DNA of 36,750 bases, taken from Nitrosomonas marina. Its GTDB lineage: Bacteria > Pseudomonadota > Gammaproteobacteria > Burkholderiales > Nitrosomonadaceae. The stretch is from NCBI RefSeq assembly GCF_900110145.1, contig NZ_FOCP01000029.1, positions 1 to 36,750 on the forward strand. Reading direction: 5' to 3'. This document shows, one piece after another, positions 1-8,822 of the stretch. The position numbers were made by a program, and so were the translations under genes. Position 1 is the stretch's first letter. Every line of letters starts with the position of its first letter. The notes beneath the pieces are model-generated. The model saw nothing but the letters and a program-made list of their open reading frames with translations, was not told where the DNA came from and did not search any database.

Positions 1-2
1 TT

Positions 3-65
3 GAAGGTGCAAAATTCGTTGACGGCGTTAAACAAAATGGGGATCAAAAGCAGCAGGCCGCTTGA
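3..65 (+). CDS. C-terminal end of an unknown protein (partial, uncertain)
   Basis: Frame 3 is open from the window edge to a TGA at 63-65 and reads EGAKFVDGVKQNGDQKQQAA. The composition looks like a hydrophilic protein tail. Its stop overlaps the TTG that is the first possible start of the next ORF (bases 62-65, TTGA), an arrangement typical of translationally coupled genes. Only 20 residues are visible, so no function can be given, and it may be chance. Confidence 0.3.
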   Translation, partial: EGAKFVDGVKQNGDQKQQAA

Positions 66-898
66 TTCTCCATACACCAGATTTGACTATAGCTCGTTTC
101 AGCCTCATAAACAGGGAGATTTGCGAGCCGCAATACTCAACCGCGCCAACAAATATTTCCGTACTGAGCACCACAACGTTAACGTCAACGAAATTATCGG
201 GCATTGAATTTGATAATCCGACGATAGCTGCAACAATACAGGGAATCTTAAGCGATGCTGAAAACAGAACGCTCTGTACGTTAAACACACCGTCCAATCT
301 GACCAATCTGGTTGTTCACACAGATATATGCCAGTCCGTGCGGCTGTCGGGTTTGCGTGCGCCTGACTTATTGGGCATCACAATCCCCCGCATTCGTGAG
401 GCGACGCAGAGCCTGACAACCACAACGACAAACGCGGTCGTACCGGATTGTTTTTCAACCGATGCGGAAGCGATTTATGATCTGTTTACGCGAGAGAGCT
501 GGATCAGGCAGGAGGACGGCAGCTTTACGCGCAATCCTTCAAATTCCACGCCGGGGCGTTTAATATTTCAGGTGAATTTTGAAAAACTTGACGCAGATTT
601 GGACGCTCTTAGCGATCAGGGCACAAATACGCCACCACCAACGCCGCAAGACGGATTGGCGTTGACAAAAAACAGCGGTTGCCTGAACTGTCATAATGTT
701 GATACCAGACTGGTTGGCCCGTCATTAAGGGATGTTGCAAAGCAATATGCAGGCCGGGCCGATGCTGTAGCGTATCTGAGTGATAAAATCCAGAACGGCA
801 GTAACGGTGTTTGGGGCCCCGTTCCCATGCCGCCCAATGCCATGGTCAACGCAGAAAACGCCAGAATTCTCGCTGAATTTATTTTGTCACTCGAATAA
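62..898 (+). CDS. Protein with C-terminal cytochrome c-552-type domain
   Basis: The last ~80 residues form a class I c-type cytochrome domain. The heme-binding motif is CLNCH, followed by the LVGPSLRDVA helix, and VWGPVPMPPN carries the likely axial Met. From memory the pattern closely resembles Nitrosomonas cytochrome c-552 and Pseudomonas c-551, which are small periplasmic electron carriers. The ~190 residues before it are rich in Thr and Ser, have no recognised domain, and end in a Thr/Pro linker (TNTPPPTPQ). No signal peptide is visible although a c-type heme needs export, and no ATG occurs until near the C-terminus; the only early start is TTG at 62. The true N-terminus may therefore lie in another frame upstream (frameshift), or the gene may be a remnant. 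The domain call is firm; the start is not. Confidence 0.7.
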   Translation: MILHTPDLTIARFSLINREICEPQYSTAPTNISVLSTTTLTSTKLSGIEFDNPTIAATIQGILSDAENRTLCTLNTPSNLTNLVVHTDICQSVRLSGLRAPDLLGITIPRIREATQSLTTTTTNAVVPDCFSTDAEAIYDLFTRESWIRQEDGSFTRNPSNSTPGRLIFQVNFEKLDADLDALSDQGTNTPPPTPQDGLALTKNSGCLNCHNVDTRLVGPSLRDVAKQYAGRADAVAYLSDKIQNGSNGVWGPVPMPPNAMVNAENARILAEFILSLE

Positions 899-912
899 AC
901 CCGGCTTCATTA

Positions 913-940
913 AGCCGACATAAATAAATGTCGGCTTTTT
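913..940 (+). terminator. Rho-independent terminator after the cytochrome gene
   Basis: A perfect 9-bp stem, AGCCGACAT (913-921) with ATGTCGGCT (928-936), has a 6-base loop and ends in a run of five T (936-940). It lies 15 bases after the stop codon of the cytochrome gene on the same strand. Confidence 0.85.
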
Positions 941-1227
941 CGACACCCGTTACATCCTTTCTTCCAACTTCGCTCTATACAATGCACCACCTCTGCCATA
1001 ACGTGAATCAGGGGTTTGAGTCAAAAAGTAACAATTTATAGTGTCATAATTTTTAGTATGTCGGAACTTTAGACGCGGAAATGACTAATGAATTCCAAGT
1101 TGTTTAACGCCATACATCGATGGATTCTTATAAGCGTGGATATAACCCACAGCTGGTCTTAAAGAATTAAATACAAATAAAGAGCTGATAGTCTTATACG
1201 ATAAGGAGGGTGTTTATTTGCTTCTTT
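941..1227. other. Intergenic region, nothing recognised
   Basis: The stretch lies between the cytochrome terminator and the 3' end of the minus-strand TPR gene. I see no convincing ORF, tRNA or hairpin with a T tract. It may hold the 3' untranslated region of the TPR gene. Confidence 0.5.
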
Positions 1228-3675
1228 TTAAGGTTTGTTTTCCTGCCATTTACTCAAGACCAATTTCGTAGTTCGATGATTCTTTCCTAGTAATCTTGAT
1301 AACAATTCATAACTTTTGCGATATAAAGGTTCAGCAGCATCAAATTTTCCTTGAGCTTTGAAGTTTGCTGCAAGATTGTTGTAACAGTTCGCTATTCTGG
1401 GATGATTTTCACCGAAGACTCGCTGATTGATATCAAGGCCTTTGCGACACATATCTTCGGCCTCGTCATGTTTTTTCTGGATAATAAGAATCGCTCCCAG
1501 ATTGCCGTAGCTGACCGCAGTCTCGGGGTGGTCTTCACCAAAGATACGTAGCCGGATTTCAAGAGCTTTACGACATAAAGGCTCAGACTGATCATATTTC
1601 TTTTGAACATGGAAAATTGATCCTAGAGCATTATACATTCCTGCTGTTAAAGGATGATTCTCGCCTAAAATTTGCAGACAGATTTCAAGGCTCTTGCGAT
1701 AACAGAATTCAGCTTCGTCGTATTTTTCCTGAGCTTTAAGAATTGATCCCAGAGTGGAGTAACTGGTTATGGTAATGGAATTATTATCGCCAAGAAAACG
1801 TTGGCGGATTTCAAGACTTTTTCGACAAAAAGGCTCAGCATCACTATATCTATCCTGAGCAATGAGGTTCAATGCCAGATTGTGGCCGCATAATGCAGTA
1901 ACCGGATGATCTTCACCGAAGGTGTGTTGAGAGATAGCAATGCTATTGCGATATAAAGATTCGGCTTCCTCATATTTAGCCTGGGCATCAAGAGTTGATG
2001 CCAGATTATTGTAGCCGGTCACGGTATTGGGATGGTTATCACCGAGAAAACACTGAGAAATATTAAGACTTTTGCGATAAAAAGCTTCAGCCTCTTTATA
2101 TTTTCCCTGAGCTTTTAGATTGAAAGCCAGATTATTGTAATGATTCGCCGTCTTAGGATGATTTTCACCTAAGGCGTTCAGGTGAATACCAAGGCCCTTG
2201 CGATGCATGAGTTCAGCTTCTTCAAATTTTCCCTGAGCATCGAGGTTTGATGCCAAATTCATGAGGTTGGTACTAATAACTGGATCGGCATCATCAAAAA
2301 AAAGCTGACACAAATCAAAGCTTTTGCGAAGCAAAGGTTCGGCCTCAGTATATTTTCCCTGAGCATCGAGGTTTGACGCCAAATTATTATAACTAGCCGC
2401 AATATATGGATCACCTTCTTCGAGAACGTCCTGACGAATACTCAAAGCTTTGCGATAAAAAGTTTCAGCCTCAGTATATTTTCCTTGACCATCAAGAGAT
2501 ACAGCCAAATTGTTGTAACTATCCGCAGAATCAGAATGGATTTCACCGTATTTACTGATTGTAAGTTTCAGTGAATTATTTAAAAAATGCTGTGCTTGTG
2601 CATAATCAGCAACTCTTGCACCTAACAATCCAGCAGCTCTTAAAAATTCTGTATTGTCAGGTTGGCAATTGACTGCCTGTTTAAGTGCTATGTATGCTTC
2701 TATATATTTAAGTTTGAGTTCTTTAATTTTTCCTTGCTGAAAATAATATTCACCAAGCTTTTGCTGTTGCTTTTCAACCTCTTTAATGGTGTTTTCTACG
2801 ATCTGGTCAACTTTGACTTCTGCTTCATCTATTCTTCCAGCTTCAATTAATAATTTTATTTCCTCGGTGACATAATCACTATTTAATAACTCTTCAATTC
2901 TTTTTTGCAATTCTGAAACTGTTGTCTCAAGCTCAGAAATTAGCATTTCTCGTCTCTTGATCTTATCTTCCAATTCTTTCCGAATTGGGTCTGGAAGTTG
3001 CGCTACTTCCTTACAAAAATAAGCAATTTGTTTTTCAGTTAGCTCAATGGCAATAGGTCGATTATTCTTGTACTGTTTCTCATCTCCCCGCGTAGATTCG
3101 TCGTTGATAATTGAATATTTTTTTAACTTTTCAATTTCTTCATTTAATCTTGTCTGTGCTTTCTCGATTAAAACCGGATCGTTTTGATTGCTTGGGGTGT
3201 TACTATCTAATCCTTCACTGTAGAGGATAGATATGACTCTAGCTTTAGTTATGATTTTGTCTTTATCTTTTTTTACAAAGGGTTGTTGGCAAAATGTAAG
3301 AAACTCAAGAAGAAGATCACGCTCTGTAAAATCACTATCTTTAATACATCTTATTTTTACTATGCCTTTAAAAAGCGCCTCCGCTCTAACTTGAGTAAAA
3401 CCTTGCGCTGCTGGTAGCTTTCGAAAATCTTCGCTATATGCACCAATTTTTATGTCTCTCAATAGGGCTAAGAAATTATTCATTAACCCAGGGTGGTTGA
3501 CTTCGAAAATTTCTCTTACAAAACCAATGAAATGATAGGCCTCCCAAGTATGTTCGAGGTTGTCAATACCTTTGCCAAACATTTCCATTGTATTGGCTTT
3601 TCCTTGCCTTCCCATTGCAGCGTAAATTGAATTTAGCAGGGCACTGTAATCGTGCGTAGCAATATCTTGCTCCAT
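1228..3675 (-). CDS. Large tetratricopeptide-repeat protein (kinesin light chain-like repeats)
   Basis: 815 residues with no signal peptide or membrane segment, so probably cytoplasmic. Residues ~1-160 are an unrecognised, mostly helical N-terminal domain. Residues ~225-310 are rich in Glu, Lys and Leu and likely form a coiled coil. Residues ~310-380 look like one or two degenerate TPR units. Ten 42-residue TPR units of the kinesin light chain type follow, with the pattern YNNLA-x3-AQGKY-xEAE-x3-RKSL and GENHP at the joints. The family usually acts as a protein-protein interaction scaffold; the partner is unknown here. A shorter related ORF lies just upstream on the same strand (3842-4330), which points to duplication. 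An N-terminal domain plus a TPR sensor array also occurs in some bacterial defence and signalling proteins, but nothing here proves such a role. Confidence 0.85.
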   Translation of the reverse strand: MEQDIATHDYSALLNSIYAAMGRQGKANTMEMFGKGIDNLEHTWEAYHFIGFVREIFEVNHPGLMNNFLALLRDIKIGAYSEDFRKLPAAQGFTQVRAEALFKGIVKIRCIKDSDFTERDLLLEFLTFCQQPFVKKDKDKIITKARVISILYSEGLDSNTPSNQNDPVLIEKAQTRLNEEIEKLKKYSIINDESTRGDEKQYKNNRPIAIELTEKQIAYFCKEVAQLPDPIRKELEDKIKRREMLISELETTVSELQKRIEELLNSDYVTEEIKLLIEAGRIDEAEVKVDQIVENTIKEVEKQQQKLGEYYFQQGKIKELKLKYIEAYIALKQAVNCQPDNTEFLRAAGLLGARVADYAQAQHFLNNSLKLTISKYGEIHSDSADSYNNLAVSLDGQGKYTEAETFYRKALSIRQDVLEEGDPYIAASYNNLASNLDAQGKYTEAEPLLRKSFDLCQLFFDDADPVISTNLMNLASNLDAQGKFEEAELMHRKGLGIHLNALGENHPKTANHYNNLAFNLKAQGKYKEAEAFYRKSLNISQCFLGDNHPNTVTGYNNLASTLDAQAKYEEAESLYRNSIAISQHTFGEDHPVTALCGHNLALNLIAQDRYSDAEPFCRKSLEIRQRFLGDNNSITITSYSTLGSILKAQEKYDEAEFCYRKSLEICLQILGENHPLTAGMYNALGSIFHVQKKYDQSEPLCRKALEIRLRIFGEDHPETAVSYGNLGAILIIQKKHDEAEDMCRKGLDINQRVFGENHPRIANCYNNLAANFKAQGKFDAAEPLYRKSYELLSRLLGKNHRTTKLVLSKWQENKP
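1276..2535 (-). repeat. Ten tandem 126-bp units coding for TPR repeats
   Basis: Ten consecutive 42-codon units lie in frame within the TPR gene, ending 15 codons before its stop. All the units I counted residue by residue are exactly 42 long. The units are diverged at the DNA level, although short strings are shared (for example the codons for AQGKY-xEAE). The array can change length by recombination. Confidence 0.85.
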
Positions 3676-3841
3676 AAATAAATTGAAGAATTATTAATTG
3701 AGTGGACTTATAGATTAACAGAAAACAGTGGGTAATTGAGCTATGGCTGAAATGATGCGCATGTCTTCTCGCTTTAGTATTAGGAGCCTATGAGATGCTC
3801 TATTACTGAGAATAATGGCATATATGGAGAAGGTTAGAACA

Positions 3842-4330
3842 TCAAATGGCATTATCTTGGGCGTTACAGGGTATACACTGGCGGAACGATTGAGCTTCGT
3901 CGAGCCTTCCTTGCGCATCAAGGTTTGATGCCAAGTTGTTGTAGGCGGTAGCGGTATCTGGGTGGTTTTTACCAAATCTATCGATGCTAAATTTTAATGC
4001 TTGGCTTAGAAACTGCTCGGCCTGTTCATAATCACCCACTTTCGTCCCTGATAATCCAGCAGCATTTAAGAATTCAATATTATCTGGATGACAGTTGACC
4101 GCCTGCTTAAAGGCTGCGTAAGCCTCGTTATCTTTAAGCTTTAGTTCTTTTATCAATCCTTGCTGGTAATAACATTCACCAAGTTTTATCTGCTTTTCTT
4201 TAACGGACGCAATGATCCGATCAATTTCGTCTTCCGTGTATTCCGTTCCAGCTTCTATTTTTGGTTCATTAACGTCCGACAAGCCGTTGAATGGCAAATG
4301 CATATCAGGATCGGATTGTTTATCAACCAT
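3842..4330 (-). pseudogene. Decayed paralogue of the neighbouring TPR protein
   Basis: 162 residues. The stretch from KQIKLGECYYQQGLIKELKL through NNLASNLDAQG closely matches residues ~305-430 of the 815-residue TPR protein, including QAVNCHPDN and AAGLSGTKVGDYEQAEQF. After DAQGRLDEAQ the similarity stops and the frame runs into an unrelated tail (QCIPCNAQDNAI). The copy thus has only the pre-TPR region and about one repeat, and lacks the N-terminal domain and nine repeats. The frame is open upstream of the ATG to a TAG, with no better start. I read it as the truncated relic of a duplication; a short functional protein cannot be excluded. Confidence 0.6.
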
Positions 4331-4633
4331 TCCGCTAGACTTTCTTTCTTCATATTCTGCTTTATCTGGAAGGCATTCAATCTATTAATTATTAATCCAT
4401 GTCTTTCTCTTATGTCAACAAAATAATCGAGATTATTTTGAGGCGGTACTGATCATTTAGATGCCTCAATCGTAGATTCGCCAAAATTCCCCGGATTTCG
4501 CCAAGTCGTTCGTCATATCTTTTTCTAAGTGTGAAAAAATTTTCAAAACTTTGGTAAAGACGCTCAAAAACGCTCTTAGTAACACGCCAGAGAAGTGCGG
4601 GATGGAGAGCAACTAACAATTAAAGGTAGGTGT
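4331..4633. other. Intergenic region, nothing recognised
   Basis: About 300 bases between the minus-strand TPR relic and the plus-strand coupling-protein operon. It probably holds the promoter of the operon and may contain the left boundary of the serine-recombinase element. I found no tRNA fragment here and no clear promoter. Confidence 0.4.
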
Positions 4634-4840
4634 ATGAAACCATTCGAGACATTTTTGATTCCTGGTGAATTTGCACTCAGGTTTATTTTAAAGTTTTTAC
4701 AAATCGATGTGGCAATTATTGATCCGGCATTATTCGTCGTTTTTGCCGGATTTTTAAGCTGGTTGATCTGGATGGCCATTATCAGGGGCATCTGGGCAAT
4801 TACTCTAAGAATATTCGGCTTTGAGCAAAGGAGATACTAA
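4634..4840 (+). CDS. Small membrane protein, first gene of the coupling-protein operon
   Basis: 68 residues from the ATG at 4634, chosen because AAAGGTAGG lies 4-12 bases upstream; an in-frame GTG at 4595 would add 13 residues and is less likely. Residues ~30-58 (PALFVVFAGFLSWLIWMAII and beyond) form one long, or two short, hydrophobic membrane segments. The stop TAA overlaps the ATG of the VirD4-like gene (TAATG), so the two are probably translationally coupled. A small membrane partner next to a coupling ATPase suggests a shared membrane complex. I do not recognise the family. Confidence 0.65.
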   Translation: MKPFETFLIPGEFALRFILKFLQIDVAIIDPALFVVFAGFLSWLIWMAIIRGIWAITLRIFGFEQRRY

Positions 4841-6708
4841 TGGACGCTTTCATTAGCGCTCTCTGGTTTCCTGGCGAATATATCGCAGAACAATCAGGAT
4901 TTATGCCTGAAAGTCTTGCCTATTCAATGACCGTATATGGCGTAAACATCCCGCTCTATCTCTTTGCGCTTCGAACGATTGTGATACTGATCGCAAGGGC
5001 GACTGGTCTTTACCACCCGGATCAATATCACCTATGGCCTCGGTTGCCATGGCGAATAGTGGTAAAAGCGCTGGTTCATCTCATTATTTGGTTTGAGCGC
5101 ACTTTCCGTTTGGGAAACCGTGCCACTGGTGGTTTTGCCAATGCGCTTGAAACACTCACACATTTGTATAAACCAGGTCATGTATTGCTGGGTAGAGCAT
5201 TCGCCTGGGGTGTTGGACTACTTCAACCTATCGGGATCAAAGTTGAACGTCACCTGTTTATGTACGCCATGACCGGTGCCGGTAAGACGACCGCATTGAT
5301 CACGATATTATCAACCTGGCGTAATAGCGCATTGTGCATTGATCCTAAAGCGCAAATCACAAATGCTCTTTCTGAACATGATTGGCGCACATGGTACGTT
5401 CTCGATCCTTACGGCATTTCAAAAGCAACAAGCGCTTGTTTTAACGCTCTTGATTGCATCAAAACTGCAATGATGCGTGAAGGGACAGAAATTGCCGTAC
5501 TCTGGGCAATTCGTATTGCTCAGGCAATGATCATTACCCCAAGCACCTCAAGAACACCTTATTTCACAGATACAGCGCGGGGCTATCTTGTCGGCTTGAT
5601 ACTGCATGTCATCAGCTATCACCCGGAAAATGAGCATCACCTGCCTTACGTACGAAATTTGCTCATCAACGGTTATCGTGTATTTGACGGAGAAACCGGC
5701 AAAGAAAAAACCAAAGACGATGTAGCGCAACAAGTATTGTTGCGTTCCATGCTGAATAACAAAGCCTTTGGGGGAGCCATTGTCGGAGCTGCCGCCGCAT
5801 TGGCCAGCGCCAGTGAAGACACTGGTGGCAATGTACGCTCCACCTTGCAGGAGCAAACCAAATGGCTTGATATTCCGGCTGTGCGCAAGATTTTATACAA
5901 AACAACCTTGCCGCTCAATGACCTAAAAATACGTGATGACATTGTTTTGTCACTGACAGCGCCAATTCTGTCTGTTCGCGAAGAACTGGCTCCGTTTTGC
6001 CGGTTGCTGACCAATATGACGGCTTATACCTTTGAGTACGAAAAAAAGAGGAATGGTCAGTGCTTAACCATCATAGATGAGCTTCCAAGTCAGGGACATA
6101 ACGATACTTTTGAGGTCATGCTGGCTGTGGCACGAAGCTACGGCCAGACCGTACTGGGGATTTCACAAAATATCGAGTTAATGAAAAAAGTGTATCCCAA
6201 AACCTGGGCTACATTTTCCGGTGAAGCAGACGCCGTTTTCTGGATGGCTACCAACCACTATGACACAGCCGGACATTTATCACAGATTCTCGGTAAGAAA
6301 TCTTATGTCAGAAGAGATCGTTACGCGGGCCATAAGCTCTATCGCGAGGTGTCCGTGATGGATACAGATCAGGTTAAGCGTTTCCTGACACCTAGCAGCA
6401 ACAACCTCATTGTAACAAGAGCTGGCTTGCGTGCTCTTAAGCTTAAAAACGAGCCTTACTACAAGGCATTGCCTGTCTGGAAATATGCGACTGATCCTGA
6501 GCATAAGGAAACATTTCTTCGACGATTCACACGTGGTTTCTTTGATCATCATAGCAACGCCCCTGTAATTCCTAAGCAAACGGGTCAGGTCGGTACGGCT
6601 TCTGATAAGCCACCAGAAAATCCAGAAAACATCATTAATGAGCCGGAAATTGTGAATGAGAAAGCCATTTCGGTTCCTGAAAATTCTCAACCTAATGAAA
6701 GGAGGTAA
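4840..6708 (+). CDS. VirD4/TraG-like coupling protein ATPase
   Basis: 622 residues. Hydrophobic segments near residues ~36-52 and ~72-85 would anchor the N-terminus. The Walker A motif AMTGAGKTT is at ~143-151. A VirD4-like block with IDPKAQ follows, then VLDPYG and FNALD. Walker B is CLTIIDELP with D413 and E414, followed by AVARSYGQTVLGISQNIELM, the sensor region typical of T4SS-DNA_transf proteins. The ~80-residue C-terminal tail is Pro/Asn/Glu-rich and probably disordered. The family forms hexameric inner-membrane ATPases that bring DNA or protein substrates to type IV secretion channels. No relaxase, VirB-like or Trb gene lies nearby, so its channel or substrate is unknown. It sits in an operon with small, membrane and secreted vWA-like proteins. 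Confidence 0.85.
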   Translation: MDAFISALWFPGEYIAEQSGFMPESLAYSMTVYGVNIPLYLFALRTIVILIARATGLYHPDQYHLWPRLPWRIVVKALVHLIIWFERTFRLGNRATGGFANALETLTHLYKPGHVLLGRAFAWGVGLLQPIGIKVERHLFMYAMTGAGKTTALITILSTWRNSALCIDPKAQITNALSEHDWRTWYVLDPYGISKATSACFNALDCIKTAMMREGTEIAVLWAIRIAQAMIITPSTSRTPYFTDTARGYLVGLILHVISYHPENEHHLPYVRNLLINGYRVFDGETGKEKTKDDVAQQVLLRSMLNNKAFGGAIVGAAAALASASEDTGGNVRSTLQEQTKWLDIPAVRKILYKTTLPLNDLKIRDDIVLSLTAPILSVREELAPFCRLLTNMTAYTFEYEKKRNGQCLTIIDELPSQGHNDTFEVMLAVARSYGQTVLGISQNIELMKKVYPKTWATFSGEADAVFWMATNHYDTAGHLSQILGKKSYVRRDRYAGHKLYREVSVMDTDQVKRFLTPSSNNLIVTRAGLRALKLKNEPYYKALPVWKYATDPEHKETFLRRFTRGFFDHHSNAPVIPKQTGQVGTASDKPPENPENIINEPEIVNEKAISVPENSQPNERR

Positions 6709-6711
6709 TCA

Positions 6712-7011
6712 ATGGAAAAACTACCCTTTGAAAAAAATAGGCCGCAAGCGATTGAACGCATTGCCGATGCTGCTTCAAATCTGCTTATGCCACCATTAAC
6801 ACCATTACATCAAACATTTATGGATCAAAAATTAGGAGTTCAGGAAAAACGTTCTGAGCTTCTGAGAAAACAGGATGAATGTCGCAATGAAGGTTATGCG
6901 GCTGCTATGCGTCTCATGATGCCAAGTGCCGAGCAATTTCAGGCAACTCGCGGTTCATATCTTGAGCTTATTCACAAACAAAGAGGAAACAAAGATGAAC
7001 AAATCAGATGA
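6712..7011 (+). CDS. Small hydrophilic protein of the coupling-protein operon
   Basis: 99 residues, charged, with no signal peptide or membrane segment. A strong Shine-Dalgarno, AAAGGAGGT, lies just before the ATG, and the gene starts 3 bases after the VirD4-like stop. It overlaps the start of the next gene by 17 bases. Helix-forming composition (EKRSELLRKQDECRNEGYAA) suggests a short helical adaptor. I do not recognise it. An adaptor between ATPase and membrane protein is a guess from position only. Confidence 0.6.
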   Translation: MEKLPFEKNRPQAIERIADAASNLLMPPLTPLHQTFMDQKLGVQEKRSELLRKQDECRNEGYAAAMRLMMPSAEQFQATRGSYLELIHKQRGNKDEQIR

Positions 7012-7939
7012 ATTGTTTAGCGTCGAAGAGCTTATGCGCTTTCAAGCCGTATGCAAGAGCCATGTTGACGCCGCTGCAAAAGCGCCCTTGGTTATCTGCA
7101 CGACAGTACTGGTAGGTCTTGTTCTCGCTGTTGTGGTTTATATCGAATGGGAAATCGTGTATCGCGTTTTCGATTACCTTGCCGGTGACACGAACGAGTA
7201 TTGGTCTCCGACATTGATGGGCCTGACAGCCGCAATCATGATCATCGGTTTTCACCTATTACTGAAAACCAAAGCCGATAATTGGGCGGTAAAGATCGTC
7301 GAGAAAAGTGTCGAGTTTTTGATACCACTTTATTTGTGCGGTATAGGCCTATTAATCGCCGCTATTCTTTTTGCGGATGGCCTGAACAGCATGGTCGAAA
7401 TGGAAATGCCGATCATGTTTGGCGCTATCCCAGAAGCCGCAGAGCAAGGGTGGGTGGAAACCTTCTTCGATCATGTGACCAATCCACTGGCTGTGCTTGC
7501 CTTTTCTATCGGCATTGGTGGATTGGCCATCGTGAATATTTTTGTTGCGCATAAATTGCTGACGATAATTATCACCAATCTGGAGGCTGTATTTGACCGG
7601 ATTTCCCGCGCCAAGACCGCTATCAATGATCACAAGATTATTCTGCGCAAACAAAAAGAATATTCAGAGCTAGGTTCCGAATTAGGCGATTTGCTCATAT
7701 GGGATGATCACTATATCCGCACGATTATAGCCAATGAAGTCATAAGCGCTATTTCCGATGCGTTGTTACCACATAAGAAATGGCTTCAAGATTCCCAATA
7801 CTCAGCAGATTTTCGTTTCGAAACACATCAAAAAGCTGATCCCAAACAGATTGCGAAAGATATCGCAAAAATTGAGGCAATCCGTCACCAGGACATCCTC
7901 AACGCCATGAACCCTAAACTTTTGGAGAAAAAATCATGA
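6995..7939 (+). CDS. Integral membrane protein of the coupling-protein operon
   Basis: 314 residues from the ATG at 6995, preceded by AGAGGAAAC; the upstream in-frame ATG at 6926 is inside the previous gene and lacks a ribosome site. Hydrophobic segments lie near residues ~28-48, ~72-88, ~105-125 and ~165-190, followed by a ~120-residue hydrophilic, helix-rich C-terminal domain likely to be cytoplasmic. No known family recognised; the layout of membrane segments plus a long helical tail loosely recalls MotA/TolQ-type proteins, but the key motifs cannot be confirmed. It overlaps both neighbours and the next gene starts with ATGA overlap, so tight co-expression is expected. Confidence 0.65.
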   Translation: MNKSDELFSVEELMRFQAVCKSHVDAAAKAPLVICTTVLVGLVLAVVVYIEWEIVYRVFDYLAGDTNEYWSPTLMGLTAAIMIIGFHLLLKTKADNWAVKIVEKSVEFLIPLYLCGIGLLIAAILFADGLNSMVEMEMPIMFGAIPEAAEQGWVETFFDHVTNPLAVLAFSIGIGGLAIVNIFVAHKLLTIIITNLEAVFDRISRAKTAINDHKIILRKQKEYSELGSELGDLLIWDDHYIRTIIANEVISAISDALLPHKKWLQDSQYSADFRFETHQKADPKQIAKDIAKIEAIRHQDILNAMNPKLLEKKS

Positions 7940-8559
7940 AATATATTCCGATCATTTTATTTACAGTTTTCACAACATTATCTGCACAAGCGAAAACCCT
8001 GACGATTGGTATTGATTTGTCAGGTTCAAACCCGCTGCTATCCCATAGCAATTTTGCTCACATTGCTAGCCAATATGTCGCCGCTGAGATTAACAAATTG
8101 AAAAGTGGTGACATTGTACAGGTTAAAACTTTTGGTTCACGTGCGGAAGCACTGAACTTGCTTAACCCAACGTTTGAGATTTCACGACGGATGAATACAA
8201 AAAAAGTTGCTGGAGCTGTTTCTAAATATATTCAATCACTGCCTGAACAAAAGGACATAGATCAATCCAGTACAAATCTGTTGGCATGGCTGGAATTTAC
8301 TTCCGGTTTCAACTGCGCTGATAACAGTCATATCCTTGTCATCACCGATGCGATTGAATCGTCTTCGTACGTTAACGGTAATTTATTTGTGCAAGGCAAG
8401 CAGAAACTTCCAAAACCGGATGTTGATTTAAGTGGATGTGCATTGACCTTCTATGGCCTGGGAGCCGGGTGGCAAGTGCAGCATGTGAGAACCATTCGAA
8501 ACGAATGGACACGTTGGGCTGAGCAAGCGGGTGCTACATTTACCGCGATTATTCCTTAA
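7936..8559 (+). CDS. Secreted von Willebrand factor A-like protein
   Basis: 207 residues. The N-terminus MKYIPIILFTVFTTLSAQA is a good Sec signal peptide with an AQA cleavage site. The mature protein opens with TLTIGIDLSGSNP, which contains the metal-site (MIDAS) pattern D27-x-S29-x-S31; a Thr in QSSTNLL and the Asp in VITDAIESS (D138) fit the other MIDAS positions. vWA domains bind ligands through a divalent metal. Here the protein would act in the periplasm or at the surface. Its start overlaps the stop of the membrane-protein gene (ATGA), making it the last gene of the operon. Two Cys (near C110 and C158) could form a disulfide. The partner is unknown. Confidence 0.7.
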   Translation: MKYIPIILFTVFTTLSAQAKTLTIGIDLSGSNPLLSHSNFAHIASQYVAAEINKLKSGDIVQVKTFGSRAEALNLLNPTFEISRRMNTKKVAGAVSKYIQSLPEQKDIDQSSTNLLAWLEFTSGFNCADNSHILVITDAIESSSYVNGNLFVQGKQKLPKPDVDLSGCALTFYGLGAGWQVQHVRTIRNEWTRWAEQAGATFTAIIP

Positions 8560-8575
8560 TTTTTTAAGAAAACCA

Positions 8576-8597
8576 TCACCAGCCCTATGGCTGGTGA
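8576..8597. terminator. Hairpin after the coupling-protein operon
   Basis: A perfect 9-bp stem, TCACCAGCC with GGCTGGTGA, and a CTAT loop lie 17 bases after the vWA gene. On the plus strand it is followed by A, not T, so it is a poor rho-independent terminator in that direction. Read from the minus strand, a T-rich tail follows. It may still end or stabilise the operon transcript. Confidence 0.5.
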
Positions 8598-8822
8598 AAA
8601 ATCATGTCATAAACCTAACCAAGAAATTGCACACAATGAAAAAAACAGTTCTTAAGATTTTGTTAATGCAAGAAATATATTATAGAAATAGCGCAATGTT
8701 TTTGCACGCTTCTATTTCGGCGATAACGATTTCGCCAAATGAAACAGTGGTTTTATTTCACTGATGTTTTTCCAGAAACCGCAAAAAATCAGTGTTTAAT
8801 AAACTGCGTGGAGGATTTTCCG

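Noticed and set aside
1276..2535. Regular 126-bp periodicity that could suggest a CRISPR or satellite array
   Set aside because: The period is 42 codons in one open frame and codes for TPR units; the copies are diverged, with no constant repeat/spacer structure.
3715..3975. 86-codon minus-strand ORF
   Set aside because: It overlaps the TPR relic in another frame and has no recognisable motif.
4840..8559. A conjugation (type IV secretion) locus
   Set aside because: Only the coupling-type ATPase is recognisable; there is no relaxase, VirB4-like ATPase, pilin or mating-pair gene.
8531..8764. 77-codon plus-strand ORF after the vWA gene
   Set aside because: It spans the hairpin at 8576-8597 and overlaps the end of the vWA gene; composition is not protein-like and no ribosome site is seen.
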